Origin: Paulinella micropora
Taxonomy: Eukaryota; Cercozoa; Imbricatea; Euglyphida; Paulinellidae
Assembly (NCBI GenBank): GCA_019918135.1
Contig: WBZZ01006409.1
Span: 41,001-105,000 of the forward strand
Direction of reading: 5' to 3'
Length of the DNA stretch: 64,000 nucleotides
Part shown: positions 1 through 9,054 of the stretch, in pieces
Layout: each line of letters opens with the position of its first letter
Position numbering within the stretch: the stretch's first letter is position 1
Translations under genes and position numbers: made by a program
The notes under the pieces: model-generated
The model's database searches: none
What the model saw: the letters and a program-made list of their open reading frames with translations, nothing else
What the model was told of the DNA's origin: nothing

Positions 1-186
1 GAAGGCGTCCACATCCGGACAATCCGTCACCCCCTTACCGTGCCACTGCACCCAGAAAGGCATGGGCCAGGGCTGGGCGGCGCTGCCACGGGGCGCGCTC
101 GTGCTGCGCCCCGTCGCAGCTTCACACACAAAGGCTACTGCACATGTTGCTAGCAACATGTGCAGTAGCAAGGCCCGGAATGACAT
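1..186 (-). CDS. Secreted protein, third paralogue of a tandem family (5' part only)
   Basis: The reading frame starts with ATG at 186 and runs off the left edge, so only about 62 N-terminal residues are seen. It opens with a hydrophobic signal-peptide-like stretch, then a Ser/Ala/Pro-rich spacer. It reaches a segment (FWVQWHGKG, then CPDVDAF) that matches the start of the mature region of the two complete paralogues at 369-1556 and 1695-2876. Same strand and head-to-tail order make it the third member of a tandem array. The protein is probably exported or virion-surface associated; its function is unknown. No database family is recognised. Confidence 0.75.
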   Translation of the reverse strand, partial: MSFRALLLHMLLATCAVAFVCEAATGRSTSAPRGSAAQPWPMPFWVQWHGKGVTDCPDVDAF

Positions 187-240
187 GTCCTAATTTAATA
201 TGTCCTGCGCAAAAAGAAAGAACAACTTCCTGCGCATAGT

Positions 241-260
241 TTTCTCTCTCTCTCTCTCTC

Positions 261-292
<32 letters not shown>

Positions 293-345
293 TCCCTCCC
301 CTTTTCCCCCCTTCGTCCTCTTTCCCCGCCCTTCTCCTCCCCTCC
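241..345. repeat. CT microsatellite and pyrimidine tract
   Basis: A (CT)n run broken by a C homopolymer lies between two secreted-protein genes. Similar pyrimidine tracts sit in most gaps of this window. No gene is seen here. Confidence 0.9.
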
Positions 346-368
346 TCCCCCGTTGGCTTGCTTTCTTA

Positions 369-1556
369 TTACGCAACGCTGTGGTCTACGTACCACTGAC
401 GAACTTCCAAGAGCACAGCGTGAAAGGCAGTTGCGATTTCGTGGGCGCCGTCCATGGCGTTATAGTCGTTCTGGCAAGCGCTAGTCTGTGCTGCAGCGTC
501 TCGACGGATGCCAGACACCACGCCAACGTGGCTTCCGGTTGCGGCCAGCAACGTCATGGTTTCGATCTCAGTGTCGGCGTCCGACACAGGGTGTGGCGCG
601 TTGTGAACTAAATAACGATGGATGTCTACCCTGCGGTTGGCCACTGCAATGAGTCCAAAGCCTTTGTCAAAGAAGCCATCTCCGTTGGCATCGCTGGTAT
701 CCATCAGCAGACAATATTGCAAGCCGTAGGTGCAGTCCGTAAACAGGAACACTGACATGTGCGCGTTGATAGCAGCGCCCAGCTGCACGCCGTTGCAGTC
801 ACCGTCATTGTCCAGCAGTCTACGCACAGTGGCCCGGAGGTCGAGCACTTCCTGTGTGCTGGGGAACTGGGGAGTTGAGTAGAACGACGCCGGTGCGTAG
901 TAGTCTCTGTAGCACGAGGCCACTGCGTTCAGGGTCGAGCGTCCAGTAACACAATTGATGAAGCCAGTCGAGGGGGTGGGCGCGGGCCGCGAGGTGGTTC
1001 TTGCAGGGGCTTGCGTGATAAAGCCCAATGGCGTGCACATTCCTGTTGAAGGGCTCGCTATCCACCCATCTGCGCACTGCGCTGGAAAGATAGCTTTGAG
1101 CGGCGCGACCCACGCATTAGGGCCCGGCGAACTGGTGCTGCGACGCATACGAAGGGACTGCTCAATATGGATAAAGTTGCCAGACGGCAATACTCCAGCC
1201 CCCAAACCCTTAGTGCACACCATATCTGGGTTGATGCCGTTTACCACACGCCCAAATGTGTTGTCATAGGCCTTGAGCGGGCAGCTGCTGGCATCTAGCG
1301 CGGTTTTGGCGACTACAGCGGCGGAAGCGCTGACGGCCGCCGCCAAAGCGTACGTACGCTCACAGCGAGCTGTAGGTCCCGAGTAAGAAATAGTCTCCGT
1401 CGACAGCCCGTTCCCGCACACCAAAAAAGCATCCAGGTCTGGGCAAGTAGTAGCACCCTTGCCATGCCACTGGAACCAGTATGGAGTCGGCACGACAGTG
1501 CTTTGGGCTGTCGAGAAAAGCAACAGCGCGCACAGACCGGACAAAGCCAATGCCAT
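369..1556 (-). CDS. Secreted protein with EF-hand-like loops, tandem paralogue
   Basis: This 395-residue protein starts at ATG 1556 with a clear signal peptide (residues 1 to about 18). The mature part is Cys-containing and has a Thr/Pro/Arg linker near residue 190. Two Asp/Asn-rich loops resemble calcium-binding EF-hand or dockerin loops: DNDGDCNG and DANGDGFFD. The C-terminal third is the best conserved part between paralogues; it carries an HRYLVH..PHPVSD..TE motif and an MDGAHE motif that could hold metal-binding or catalytic residues, but I cannot name an enzyme family. It is about 80% similar by eye to the next gene. Likely a secreted or surface protein made by tandem duplication. Confidence 0.85.
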   Translation of the reverse strand: MALALSGLCALLLFSTAQSTVVPTPYWFQWHGKGATTCPDLDAFLVCGNGLSTETISYSGPTARCERTYALAAAVSASAAVVAKTALDASSCPLKAYDNTFGRVVNGINPDMVCTKGLGAGVLPSGNFIHIEQSLRMRRSTSSPGPNAWVAPLKAIFPAQCADGWIASPSTGMCTPLGFITQAPARTTSRPAPTPSTGFINCVTGRSTLNAVASCYRDYYAPASFYSTPQFPSTQEVLDLRATVRRLLDNDGDCNGVQLGAAINAHMSVFLFTDCTYGLQYCLLMDTSDANGDGFFDKGFGLIAVANRRVDIHRYLVHNAPHPVSDADTEIETMTLLAATGSHVGVVSGIRRDAAAQTSACQNDYNAMDGAHEIATAFHAVLLEVRQWYVDHSVA

Positions 1557-1694
1557 CAGCGTTAAGGTCTTTTCTTTGTTTACTTAGGGTTCATACAAGA
1601 AGCTTTTAATCGAATACATCACCTGCTTGATTTTTGGCTTCCTCCCCCCTCCCTTTCTCTCTCTCTCCCCCCCCCCCCCTTCACGCTTTGCTTG

Positions 1695-2879
1695 TTAAGC
1701 AACGCTGTGGTCTACGTACCACTGACGAATTTCCAAGAGCTCAGCGTGAAAGGCGGTCACGATTTCGTGGGCGCCGTCCATGGCGTTATAGTCGCTCTGG
1801 CAAGCGCTAGCCTGTGCTGCAGCATCTCGGCGTATGCCAGACACCACAGCCACGTGGCTCCCGGTTGCAGCCAGCAACATCATGACCTGCACCTCAGTCT
1901 CGGTGTCAGACACAGGGTGCGGCGCGCTGTGGACTAAATAACGATGGATGTCTACCCTGCGGTTGGCCACTGCAATCAAGCCAAAGCCTTTGTCAAAGAC
2001 ACCATCTCCGTTGGCATCTCTGCTATCCATCAGCAGACAATACTGCGAGCCGTAGGTGTTGTCGGTAAACGGGAAAATGGACATGTGCGCGTTGATAGCA
2101 GCGCCCAGCTGCACGCCGTTGCAGTCGCCGTCATTATCCAGCAGGCCACGCACGGCGGCCCGGAGCTCTAGCAACTCCTGTGTACTGGGGAACTGGGGAG
2201 TGGGGTAGAACGACGCCGGTGCGTAGTAGTTTTTGTAGCACGAGGTCACTGAGCTCAGGTTCGCGCGTCCAGCCACACAGTTAATGAAGCCGGGCGAGGC
2301 GGTGGGCGCGGGCGGCGAGGTCGTTCCTGCAGGGGGCTGCGTCGTCAATGGCACGCACATTCCTGTCGCAGGGCTCACTACCCAGCCATCGGCGCACTGC
2401 GCTGGAAAGATAGATTTGAGCGGCGCGACCCACGCGGTAGGACCCGGCGCACTGGTGCTGCGACGCATGCGGATGGACTGCTCAATGTGGATAAAGTTGC
2501 CAGACGGCAATGCTCCAGTCCCCAAACCCTTAGTGCACACCAGATCCGGGTTGATGCCGTTTACCACACGCCCGAACGTGTTATCATAGGCCTTGAGTGG
2601 GCAGCTGCTGGCATTCAGCGCGGTTCTGGCGACTACCGAGGCGGAGGCGCTGACGGCCGCCGCCAAAGCGTACGTACGCTCACAGCGAGCAGTAGGCCCC
2701 AAGTAGGAAATAGTCTCGGTCGACAGTCCGTTCCCGCACGCCAAAAAAGCATCCAGGTCTGGGCAACTAGTGGCGCCCTTGCCGTGCCACTGCAACCAGT
2801 ACGGAGTCGGCACGACAGTGCTTTGGGCTGTCGAGAAGGGCAGCAGCGCGCACAGACCGAACAAAGCCAATGGCATCAT
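1695..2879 (-). CDS. Secreted protein with EF-hand-like loops, tandem paralogue
   Basis: This 394-residue protein is a close paralogue of the gene at 369-1556, with the same signal peptide, the same two Asp-rich loops and the same conserved C-terminal block (HRYLVH, MDGAHE). Two adjacent Met codons are possible starts; homology favours the second, at 2876. Upstream and downstream non-coding sequences of the two genes also match, ending in pyrimidine tracts, so the whole unit of about 1.3 kb was duplicated. Function is unknown. Confidence 0.85.
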   Translation of the reverse strand: MMPLALFGLCALLPFSTAQSTVVPTPYWLQWHGKGATSCPDLDAFLACGNGLSTETISYLGPTARCERTYALAAAVSASASVVARTALNASSCPLKAYDNTFGRVVNGINPDLVCTKGLGTGALPSGNFIHIEQSIRMRRSTSAPGPTAWVAPLKSIFPAQCADGWVVSPATGMCVPLTTQPPAGTTSPPAPTASPGFINCVAGRANLSSVTSCYKNYYAPASFYPTPQFPSTQELLELRAAVRGLLDNDGDCNGVQLGAAINAHMSIFPFTDNTYGSQYCLLMDSRDANGDGVFDKGFGLIAVANRRVDIHRYLVHSAPHPVSDTETEVQVMMLLAATGSHVAVVSGIRRDAAAQASACQSDYNAMDGAHEIVTAFHAELLEIRQWYVDHSVA

Positions 2880-3200
2880 CGCTAGGTCTTTTCTTTGTTT
2901 ACTTAGGGTAGGTAAAACAAGCTTTAATCAAATAAATCACCTGCTTAATTTTTGGCCTCCCCGTGTTTTCTTTTGTCCCCCCTTTCCCTCTCTCCCCTTC
3001 CCCCTTCCTCTCTCTCCCCCTTATCGTCCCTCTTCCCCGTTCTCTCCTCGTTCATTTACACTTTTCTTAGCCCCTGCTGAGCCTACTATATATTTACTTG
3101 TGTAGAGCCTGTGGATGTGTCCAGGGTTTTTAATTAAAAAAGCCTCATACTTCCCGCCTCCTGTTCAACGCTGTGCTTCGGCGAGCAAGCACTCCCTAGT
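2880..3200. other. Intergenic pyrimidine-rich gap
   Basis: There is no convincing gene. The gap holds long C/T tracts and an AT-rich stretch with TATATA near 3085 and a TTAATTAAA near 3130 that may serve as a polyadenylation or promoter element for the flanking genes. Confidence 0.6.
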
Positions 3201-3572
3201 TCAGTCCAGAGTCACAAAGGCGCTGGGGTCCAGGTTGACAGAGGTGTCCTGGCGCTGGGATTCGTAGATCGCGTCCACAAGCTGTCGAAGCTTCACGTAC
3301 AAGGCTCCAAGGCATACAATGATGGCGGTGAGACCGGCACAGGTCGCTTGCTTGAGCCAACGCTGCTCTTGGTCCAGCGGGGCCGGGTAGCGAATTGCGC
3401 CGTTGCCAATCACGGCTAGGGCCGCAATGGCTACAACCCAGATGAGAGTTCGCAGAGTGACATCCCAGAGCCGCTGGGAACCACGCACGACGACGCCAAG
3501 TGGCGAACAAATAGTGCGCGCTGTCTGCCTCCAGCATACCTCCCTGTCATGTTCTGGCTTTGACGTTTCCAT
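3201..3572 (-). CDS. Small two-span membrane protein
   Basis: A 123-residue protein with ATG at 3572. Two hydrophobic segments, roughly residues 40-62 and 78-98, are separated by a short Pro/Gln/Arg loop, so it should be a two-pass membrane protein with both termini on the same side. The N-terminus is polar and has no signal peptide. The C-terminal tail is acidic. A TATA-like box lies about 20-30 bases upstream. No family is recognised; a virion membrane or host-membrane role is a guess from composition only. Confidence 0.7.
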   Translation of the reverse strand: METSKPEHDREVCWRQTARTICSPLGVVVRGSQRLWDVTLRTLIWVVAIAALAVIGNGAIRYPAPLDQEQRWLKQATCAGLTAIIVCLGALYVKLRQLVDAIYESQRQDTSVNLDPSAFVTLD

Positions 3573-4281
3573 TTAGAACGCTATGGCTGCTACGATATAT
3601 ATTCAGCCCTGACGGTTTCTGCAAGGGGGATGCTCTCGCTGAATGGGTCGGGGCTTAATCCCCTCCCCCTGATTGCGGAGGGGGGCGCCTCCCCCACTCT
3701 TTTCTCCTCCGTGCTATGTTCATGAGTGGCATAAATCTTGGTGCTTCTGGCTCTGTGCGCGAGTGTGTCCAAAGGCGAATTTGCTTTCTTTTAAACGCAC
3801 GCGCGCACACAAGTACAAAGGATCTTCTAGACAGAGACTGTAGTCGCGGCAGAGTCCATCAATAAGCCAGTTGCTCTTCTTGTTGTCGTACGCGTGCCTG
3901 TATCTGAAAACAAAATGCATACTTTTGATTTATGGCCTGCGGGGGTGCCAAAAATATGTAGACTTTTTTTAGAGCACATTCAAGGAAGGCGCCCCCCCCC
4001 CTCTCTCCCCTCGGATGTCGGGGAAGGAGGGGAGAGAGAGAGAGAGAGAGAGAGAACGGGAAGGGGGGAGAGAACGGGAAGGTGGGAGAGAGCGGGAAGG
4101 GGGGGGGAGAACGAGGGAGGAGGGGAAGGAACACGGAATGAGCTTAAAACCTCCCCCCCCCCGTCCGATAACTACTAGGAGAGAAAAAGCATAGAGGGCA
4201 GGCGCGTTGGAAAAAGTGCATTTTATTATTAAAAGCTCGATATTGTCTTACGCTTAATACAAAGAAGGCGAGAGGGTGTAA
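3573..4281. other. Gap with GA microsatellite and purine tracts
   Basis: No gene that I can defend lies here. A (GA)n and GGGA-rich tract occupies about 4015-4130, flanked by C runs at 3994-4001 and 4150-4160. Short open frames exist but look like composition artefacts. Confidence 0.6.
3588..3600 (-). promoter_or_regulatory. TATA-like box for the gene at 3201-3572
   Basis: Read on the minus strand this is AATATATATCG, the only such AT run in a GC-rich stretch, ending about 16-28 bases before the ATG at 3572. Confidence 0.4.
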
Positions 4282-4914
4282 ATGACTAGAGGGAAAAAGC
4301 AGCCTTTGCCTATCAGAAGAAGCCTTCGCAAAACAAGGAACAAGAAAAACACCGGCTTTTATTTCTTTGCCAGTCGACATAGCTGGGCTTCGGCGTGGTA
4401 CCCCGCGAACTTTACTGAGAACACCGAGGGGCGTTTAATTAGCTACAACTGTGTAGAACAGTATCTGGGGTACCGCAAAGCGCTATTGTTTGGAGACCTG
4501 CACTCCCAGCGGGCCATACTGTGCGCCTCGCCGCCGCACGTCCAGCGACAATTGGCGGATGAAGTTGTGGGCGTAGACGAAGCGATCTGGAGCATAAGGC
4601 GCAAGGACCTTGTGTACCAGGCCAACCTGCTCAAGTTTAGTCAGAATCCAGTGCTGCTCGCACTTTTGCTAGCCACGGCCCCACGCTACATAGCCGAGGC
4701 AAACCCGCTCGATATGGTGTGGTCGATGGGGCTAAGTCGACATGATCCGCTGGCACGACAAAGGGAGGCTTGGCCAGGGCAGAACCTGCTTGGCGAGGCC
4801 CTGCGCCAAGCCCGCGACGCCCTGTCACTGCAGCTAGACACCGCGTTGGCGCGCCGCCTGCCGCACGGACAAAAAAGAGCGCGCATACAGGCTGTAGAAA
4901 AAGGCCCTGCCTAA
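4282..4914 (+). CDS. NADAR-domain (YbiA-like) hydrolase
   Basis: This 210-residue protein carries the NADAR fold (older names DUF1768, YbiA/RibX). Visible family marks are SW at residues 34-35, EQY at 59-61 followed by K..LLFGD (66-72), a Trp at 103, AN..KFSQNP (114-123), LLAT (129-132), the D..W pair at 144-147 and the C-terminal GQNLLGEAL (166-174). NADAR proteins hydrolyse N-glycosidic bonds of ADP-ribose or riboflavin-pathway compounds; some members reverse ADP-ribosylation of guanine. The basic N-terminal 25 residues are extra and could bind nucleic acid or target the nucleus. Family assignment is strong; the substrate here is an inference. In a virus it could remove host ADP-ribose marks or act on NAD-derived metabolites. 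Confidence 0.9.
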   Translation: MTRGKKQPLPIRRSLRKTRNKKNTGFYFFASRHSWASAWYPANFTENTEGRLISYNCVEQYLGYRKALLFGDLHSQRAILCASPPHVQRQLADEVVGVDEAIWSIRRKDLVYQANLLKFSQNPVLLALLLATAPRYIAEANPLDMVWSMGLSRHDPLARQREAWPGQNLLGEALRQARDALSLQLDTALARRLPHGQKRARIQAVEKGPA

Positions 4915-4951
4915 ACTTTTTTTAGAATTAAGCAAGTCTTGTCAAGCCTTT

Positions 4952-5146
4952 TTAATCAAGAAAAAAGAAATAAAAACTTCTTGCCGGACCCCAACTTGCG
5001 CCAAGGGCAAGAAAATCTTGCTTCGATTGATCCAGGCCAGACCCTTGCGCACGTCTAGGCCTCCCAGGGTCTATGTCTTCCTCTTCCAAGTCGGAGTCGT
5101 CTTTTTCTTCGTCCCCTTCTCTTTCTGTCTGGTCTGGTTGCTTTGT
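4952..5146 (-). other. Possible extra 3' exon encoding an acidic tail
   Basis: Just past the stop at 5154, another minus-strand frame stays open from about 5146 to a TAA at 4952. It encodes a Glu/Asp-rich stretch (EREGDEEKDDSD, then LEEEDIDPG) unlike random sequence. A GTGATA donor about 47 bases upstream would join it in frame to the preceding exon. The splice signals are weak, so this is a suggestion only. Confidence 0.3.
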
Positions 5147-5153
5147 TGTTGCG

Positions 5154-6379
5154 TTAATAGTACTTCTTAATGATAGAACCTATCACGTCGTCCGGTAGAC
5201 CACACTCTTGCAGTGCCTGTGTTGACCCTGGCGTAGGACGGTAGTTACTTAGTATTTTCCACGCAAGGGGCGCTTGCTGTTGCAGAATGTCCAGTTTGCC
5301 TCCAAAAAACAGCTCGAAATATGGTTTGAGCACATCGCTCGCGTACATCCAGAAACTATTGGACAAATGCAACAGATTCGTTTCGTAGTGCTGGTCGGAC
5401 GGCGTGGCTCTGCAGCAAAACACGTCCCAAACATACATCCACGCTCGGGCTGCGTGAAAGCTCGATTTAACTTTGATGTGTGGTTTGATCGACACCTGGC
5501 TCCAGGCACAAACACGACGCACGAAGGCGGTTTCAGGGTTTGTCACGTCCCAATCTTCTTCTTGGCTTTTTTCAGGTTCCGGACAAGGATAGCAGGCTAG
5601 CTCATGGAATTCAAAAAAATCGTCCCACTCTGCGCGGTTTTCTTGTATCTTCTTTTCCAGGTGTTTAGCCGACTTGTACACTTCTGTTCGCCAATAATCC
5701 CAAAATCCCCATAGCAGCTCAATTCTGACTTTTCGAGCCACGCGATTGCGGGGAGCTCCGATGAAGACCTTGGCATCCCATTCGTACCCATCTTTTTCCT
5801 GCAGAAAGCTGTTGATCGCAGCAGGGTCTTGCCGCCAAGGCACGTTGCGCTTGTTGCACCAGCTCACCCAATCTAGATAAAGCCGCCTGTCGCGCCTCCT
5901 GGTAGCCAGTTTTAGTTTCCCGTACAAGCCGACGCTCGAGTCTTTCCAGGTCTTCACTTATTTTGCGGAATAAATTGTACTTGTTGTTGTCTCTTACCAT
6001 GGCGCACAGTCTGTGACACACTGCAGCTAGGTTTTCGTGCTGACATGGCGCCCCCTCGCCTTTGCTGTGTCGACATGACTTTTTTTCGCTTTTGTTCTGC
6101 AACAGGGCTAGCAAAGGCACCACACGTCCCAACTCTTGCAGGACCTGCCCTACGGCGTTGCGCGTGAAGTAGTCCTGCAAGTGTTAGACGCGGGTGTTGT
6201 TAGGAGTTCATTACTAAAATCGCCTGACAAGGATTCTCTGCAGGGATGGCATAAGCGTCCAACGGGCACTCAGCGGGGCTAACAATACGAACCGGTTTAT
6301 TCGCAGCAAATTCTGTTCCGAGTGTACTTAAGAATTTCCGCAGGGCTTTCGTCACTTTGTCTTCTTCTTGTTGCATCAT
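5154..6379 (-). CDS. Unknown protein, apparent three-exon gene with mini-introns
   Basis: The 267-codon frame ending at 5154 has no ATG at its start, and the overlapping frame upstream also lacks one. A consistent model has exon 1 at 6379-6215 (starting MMQQEE), a 40-base intron at 6214-6175 (GTAATG donor, CTAAC branch-like motif, TTGCAG acceptor), exon 2 at 6174-5998, a 46-base intron at 5997-5952 (donor ATG|GTAAGA, weaker acceptor GTGAAG) and exon 3 at 5951-5154. Both joins keep phase 0. The product, about 380 residues, has a Cys/His cluster in exon 2 and a Trp- and Tyr-rich exon 3. If the second intron is retained, the frame ends at 5719 with a coiled-coil-like tail. No family is recognised. 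Confidence 0.6.
6175..6214 (-). other. Predicted 40-base intron
   Basis: The donor is TTA|GTAATG and the acceptor ACTTGCAG|GAC, with TCTAAC as a branch-like motif 7-12 bases before the acceptor. It contains a stop codon in the incoming frame, and removal joins the two frames in phase 0. Confidence 0.55.
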
Positions 6380-6699
6380 TCCAGAACCAGCGGTAGGAGA
6401 TCAAGACCTCTCCCTCTCTCTCTCTTTTTGTCCTCTCACTCCTCTTCTCATTACTTAGTATGGCCCCTTTTTTTTCAAACAGGATTTTCTCTTTCCCTCT
6501 TCTTTTTTTTGCACAAGATTTGTCGCCAAATTTGCATATGTGTGCGCCCGGAATGATATGGCTGCGGAGTCTCGACAGGGGAGAAAGGGGGGGGGCGCCC
6601 GGCTTTTGGGGGGGGGGGGGCTTAGTTGAGACGTTTCATGTATTTTTTTTTTGTAGCTTCTGCGCTCTCCCCTCTCCCCTTGCCCTTCCCCTGTTCTTT

Positions 6700-6723
6700 G
6701 AGCCCCCCGGGCTCAGGGGGCTC
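6700..6723. repeat. GC-rich hairpin element, family 1
   Basis: Inverted arms GAGCCCCC and GGGGGCTC flank CGGGCTCA. The same element, often exact, recurs at 15595, 41191, 41249 (opposite orientation), 46993, 47493 and 49969, usually next to G or C homopolymers. It behaves like a small dispersed palindromic repeat. Confidence 0.85.
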
Positions 6724-7094
6724 AGGGGGGAGGAAGGGAAAAAAGGGGGGAGGGGGGGGGGGCGCCCCCCCCCCCCCCATCTAAAGCCACAAATCAACGT
6801 GCTCACTTTGTGACCTTTTGCCGGGGGCATGGCCCTGCCTCTTGGCTTTATGGGCCCTGTCTTGAGGCGGCGCACTCTCTGGGACAGAGAGGCAAGGCCC
6901 CCGCGCCGCCTCATTGGAAGTTACTCGCGCCCTCCTGTCCCTCCCCCTCCCTCTACCGCTCCTAGTTTTCAGTGTCAAGTGTAAGACTTTTTCGAGTTTT
7001 CATTAAAAAACTTTTTTTGCAGTTCTTGGCGCGCCCCTCTACCTTTCAAGTTACAATTTCTAGTGGCGCGAGTCGCGGTGCGCGCACGAGGGGT

Positions 7095-7166
7095 GTGATA
7101 TGGCCGAAAAGGGAAGCACTCCGGCCAGCGGCAAAGACCGCGCCCTTATTTCGGCCATATTACAAC
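7095..7166. repeat. Inverted repeat around ATATGGCCGAAA
   Basis: GTGATATGGCCGAAAA on the left faces TTTCGGCCATATTAC on the right with about 35 bases between. A related pair occurs at 9292-9357 and a half-copy at 15377-15390. Confidence 0.6.
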
Positions 7167-7254
7167 CCTGCGTACTGCGCTAGGCACTCGCAGGCCAGAC
7201 AGTGCTGCAGGCTGTAGCCGCGCAAGCGACCTGATCAAAGTCTTTGAATTAAAT

Positions 7255-9054
7255 TTAAGATTGAGCCTCGTCTGCTTTCTTTTTCACAGTTTCCAAAAGA
7301 TTTTCGAATGTATAAGAGGGCAGCAGCCCGGGCCTGAGGTTACGTATCTGTGTGAGAATAGCCGACAGAGCTCTTAACATCTTTGCTTTGGCGTCGGCGG
7401 GCACTTGTGGGGAGAGCCGACCCCACAAGAAATTCATAAAAATTTCGACAGCGGAACCGAATCTGTCATCATACAGCTCCGCCGCATACCAACGTTGTAG
7501 CGTACTCATCAGCTCGGAGACGTCTTGCCAGTAATAACTGTCGTGGTTACCAAACTCCGTCACCGTTGTGCTCAGATCCTTGATCTCTTGATCCAGTTTC
7601 TGCTGAACGTCTTTGCTGATTTTTGCTCTTTCTTTTTCAGCCTTGGCGCGGGCGTTTGCGTCAAGATCGGTCAACTTCTTCTTCGCGGAGAGAACAGCCT
7701 CTTTCCACCCTGGAATCAGCGTAGGCCTGTACTTGCCTATTCCCTCCAGAATAGCGACCAGGGCCTCCACAAAATTCGCTATTCTTTTTCTCGTCGTGGC
7801 CGGTGACGTAAAGCCTGACTTGTTTAGGCCGGATGCATCTTTGGCCCACTTAAACGCTAAAAAGGTTGCGAGTCGGGAGTCGATCTCGCCCTCATACCTG
7901 TCTGTCTCGTACCATTTGGCAAGCTCCTCCACCACGTCAGCATCACGCCAATTATAACTTCTTTCGTTGCCGTAATTTTTTACCAAGCCGCGCAGACTTC
8001 CAATGTGCTCGTTCAGGGACTTTTGCTGGGCAGCAGTAATTTTAGCTCTTTCCTCTATAGCAGTGGCTTTTCTTTCGGCCTCGGCTCGTTTCTCACGACG
8101 CTTTTTCAGCCATCCTTCGTATTGTTGCGTCTGCGCCTGTAGCAAATCCCAATCCGACAATTGGTTTTTTACCCTCTGCTTGGCACCTACCACTGACTCA
8201 TTCTCCACTGCAACGTAGAGCACTCTCGAATGCCAATCAAGGGCTTGTTTCAATTCCGCAAGTTTTATTGTCTGGTCATGGATGGCCTGCTCCACTCGCA
8301 GCTCATTGTCAGGCGTAGCGGGTATTGCCAAAGGAGCTGGTGTAGGCATATTAATAATTGGCAAATTACCAGCAAGCTTGATTTCGTTGTAACCGTCGTG
8401 GGAGCGCACATCATATTCGTACGTGTACTCGGTCCGTACAGGTGTTCCAGGGGATAGTATGTACCGACGTTTGTTGTCCCACCCTCGCACATCTTTCCAC
8501 CCGGGGATCTTCCCGGAATCAATGACGCAAAGAGCCCAGCCCTCTCGGGTGATTTCGCGCATGAAATCGCCATACGAAGGAAAACCCACTTTGTCTTCCT
8601 GTGTAAAAAACTCAGTGGTCATAATCTCCACACATGGGAGTCCCTGAAAAACATACAGATCAGCTGTGCCCGTTAGGCCCTTAACGAAGTTCTCCCAGCT
8701 ACCGCCCTTCCTGTTGAACTTCTCCAGCAGTTCGGAGATCTGGTAAATCCGGGGGGGCTGTTTCGCCTTTGCACTTTGTACCCAGAGGACGCCGTAATCG
8801 TCGAGGGCTTTCTTGAGGGCTTCTTCGGTTCCTGGCTTGCAAAGTTTAATAAAGGGATCCACGGCCGAGGCCTGGATGGCATTGGTAATGAAAAAGCATT
8901 CGCTGGTGAGGTTTGCCGTGTCACACAAAACTTGTTTCCAGATTTTTGCTTCGTCGTCGCCTCCTTCTGTCTGTCGAACTTTTGATTCCAATTCTGCAAC
9001 GGTGTAAAAAGCCCGCTTGGGCTTTTTGCCACAGCCCTGGCAGGGTACCGCCAT
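7255..9054 (-). CDS. Unknown 599-residue protein with internal repeat and coiled coil
   Basis: ATG at 9054 opens MAVPCQGCGKKPK, a possible Cys-pair metal site. Residues about 250-350 are Lys/Glu/Gln-rich and likely coiled coil. Two copies of a domain of about 140 residues follow. Each starts with a YGN.RSYNW.D or FGNHDSYYWQD motif, then a Trp-Tyr segment (ELAKWYETD / TLQRWYAAE), an F...LW segment and a closing RP.L.P motif (KYRPTLIPGW / NLRPGLLPSY). The linker between the copies is another charged helix. No signal peptide or membrane span is seen. A TTAAATTTAA run at the stop may supply a polyadenylation signal. The family is unknown; a virion scaffold or tegument-like role would be a guess. 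Confidence 0.8.
   Translation of the reverse strand: MAVPCQGCGKKPKRAFYTVAELESKVRQTEGGDDEAKIWKQVLCDTANLTSECFFITNAIQASAVDPFIKLCKPGTEEALKKALDDYGVLWVQSAKAKQPPRIYQISELLEKFNRKGGSWENFVKGLTGTADLYVFQGLPCVEIMTTEFFTQEDKVGFPSYGDFMREITREGWALCVIDSGKIPGWKDVRGWDNKRRYILSPGTPVRTEYTYEYDVRSHDGYNEIKLAGNLPIINMPTPAPLAIPATPDNELRVEQAIHDQTIKLAELKQALDWHSRVLYVAVENESVVGAKQRVKNQLSDWDLLQAQTQQYEGWLKKRREKRAEAERKATAIEERAKITAAQQKSLNEHIGSLRGLVKNYGNERSYNWRDADVVEELAKWYETDRYEGEIDSRLATFLAFKWAKDASGLNKSGFTSPATTRKRIANFVEALVAILEGIGKYRPTLIPGWKEAVLSAKKKLTDLDANARAKAEKERAKISKDVQQKLDQEIKDLSTTVTEFGNHDSYYWQDVSELMSTLQRWYAAELYDDRFGSAVEIFMNFLWGRLSPQVPADAKAKMLRALSAILTQIRNLRPGLLPSYTFENLLETVKKKADEAQS

Larger units (their letters stand above)
6380..7254. 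other. Gene-free gap with repeat modules
   Basis: No gene is supported. About 6500-6560 repeats a module also at 9245-9305. About 6565-6790 repeats the module at 15475-15660, with G and C homopolymers of 10-13 bases and one GC-rich hairpin at 6700. About 6950-7040 is one copy of the dispersed repeat that is arrayed at 11.3-11.7 and 15.7-16.1 kb. Confidence 0.65.
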
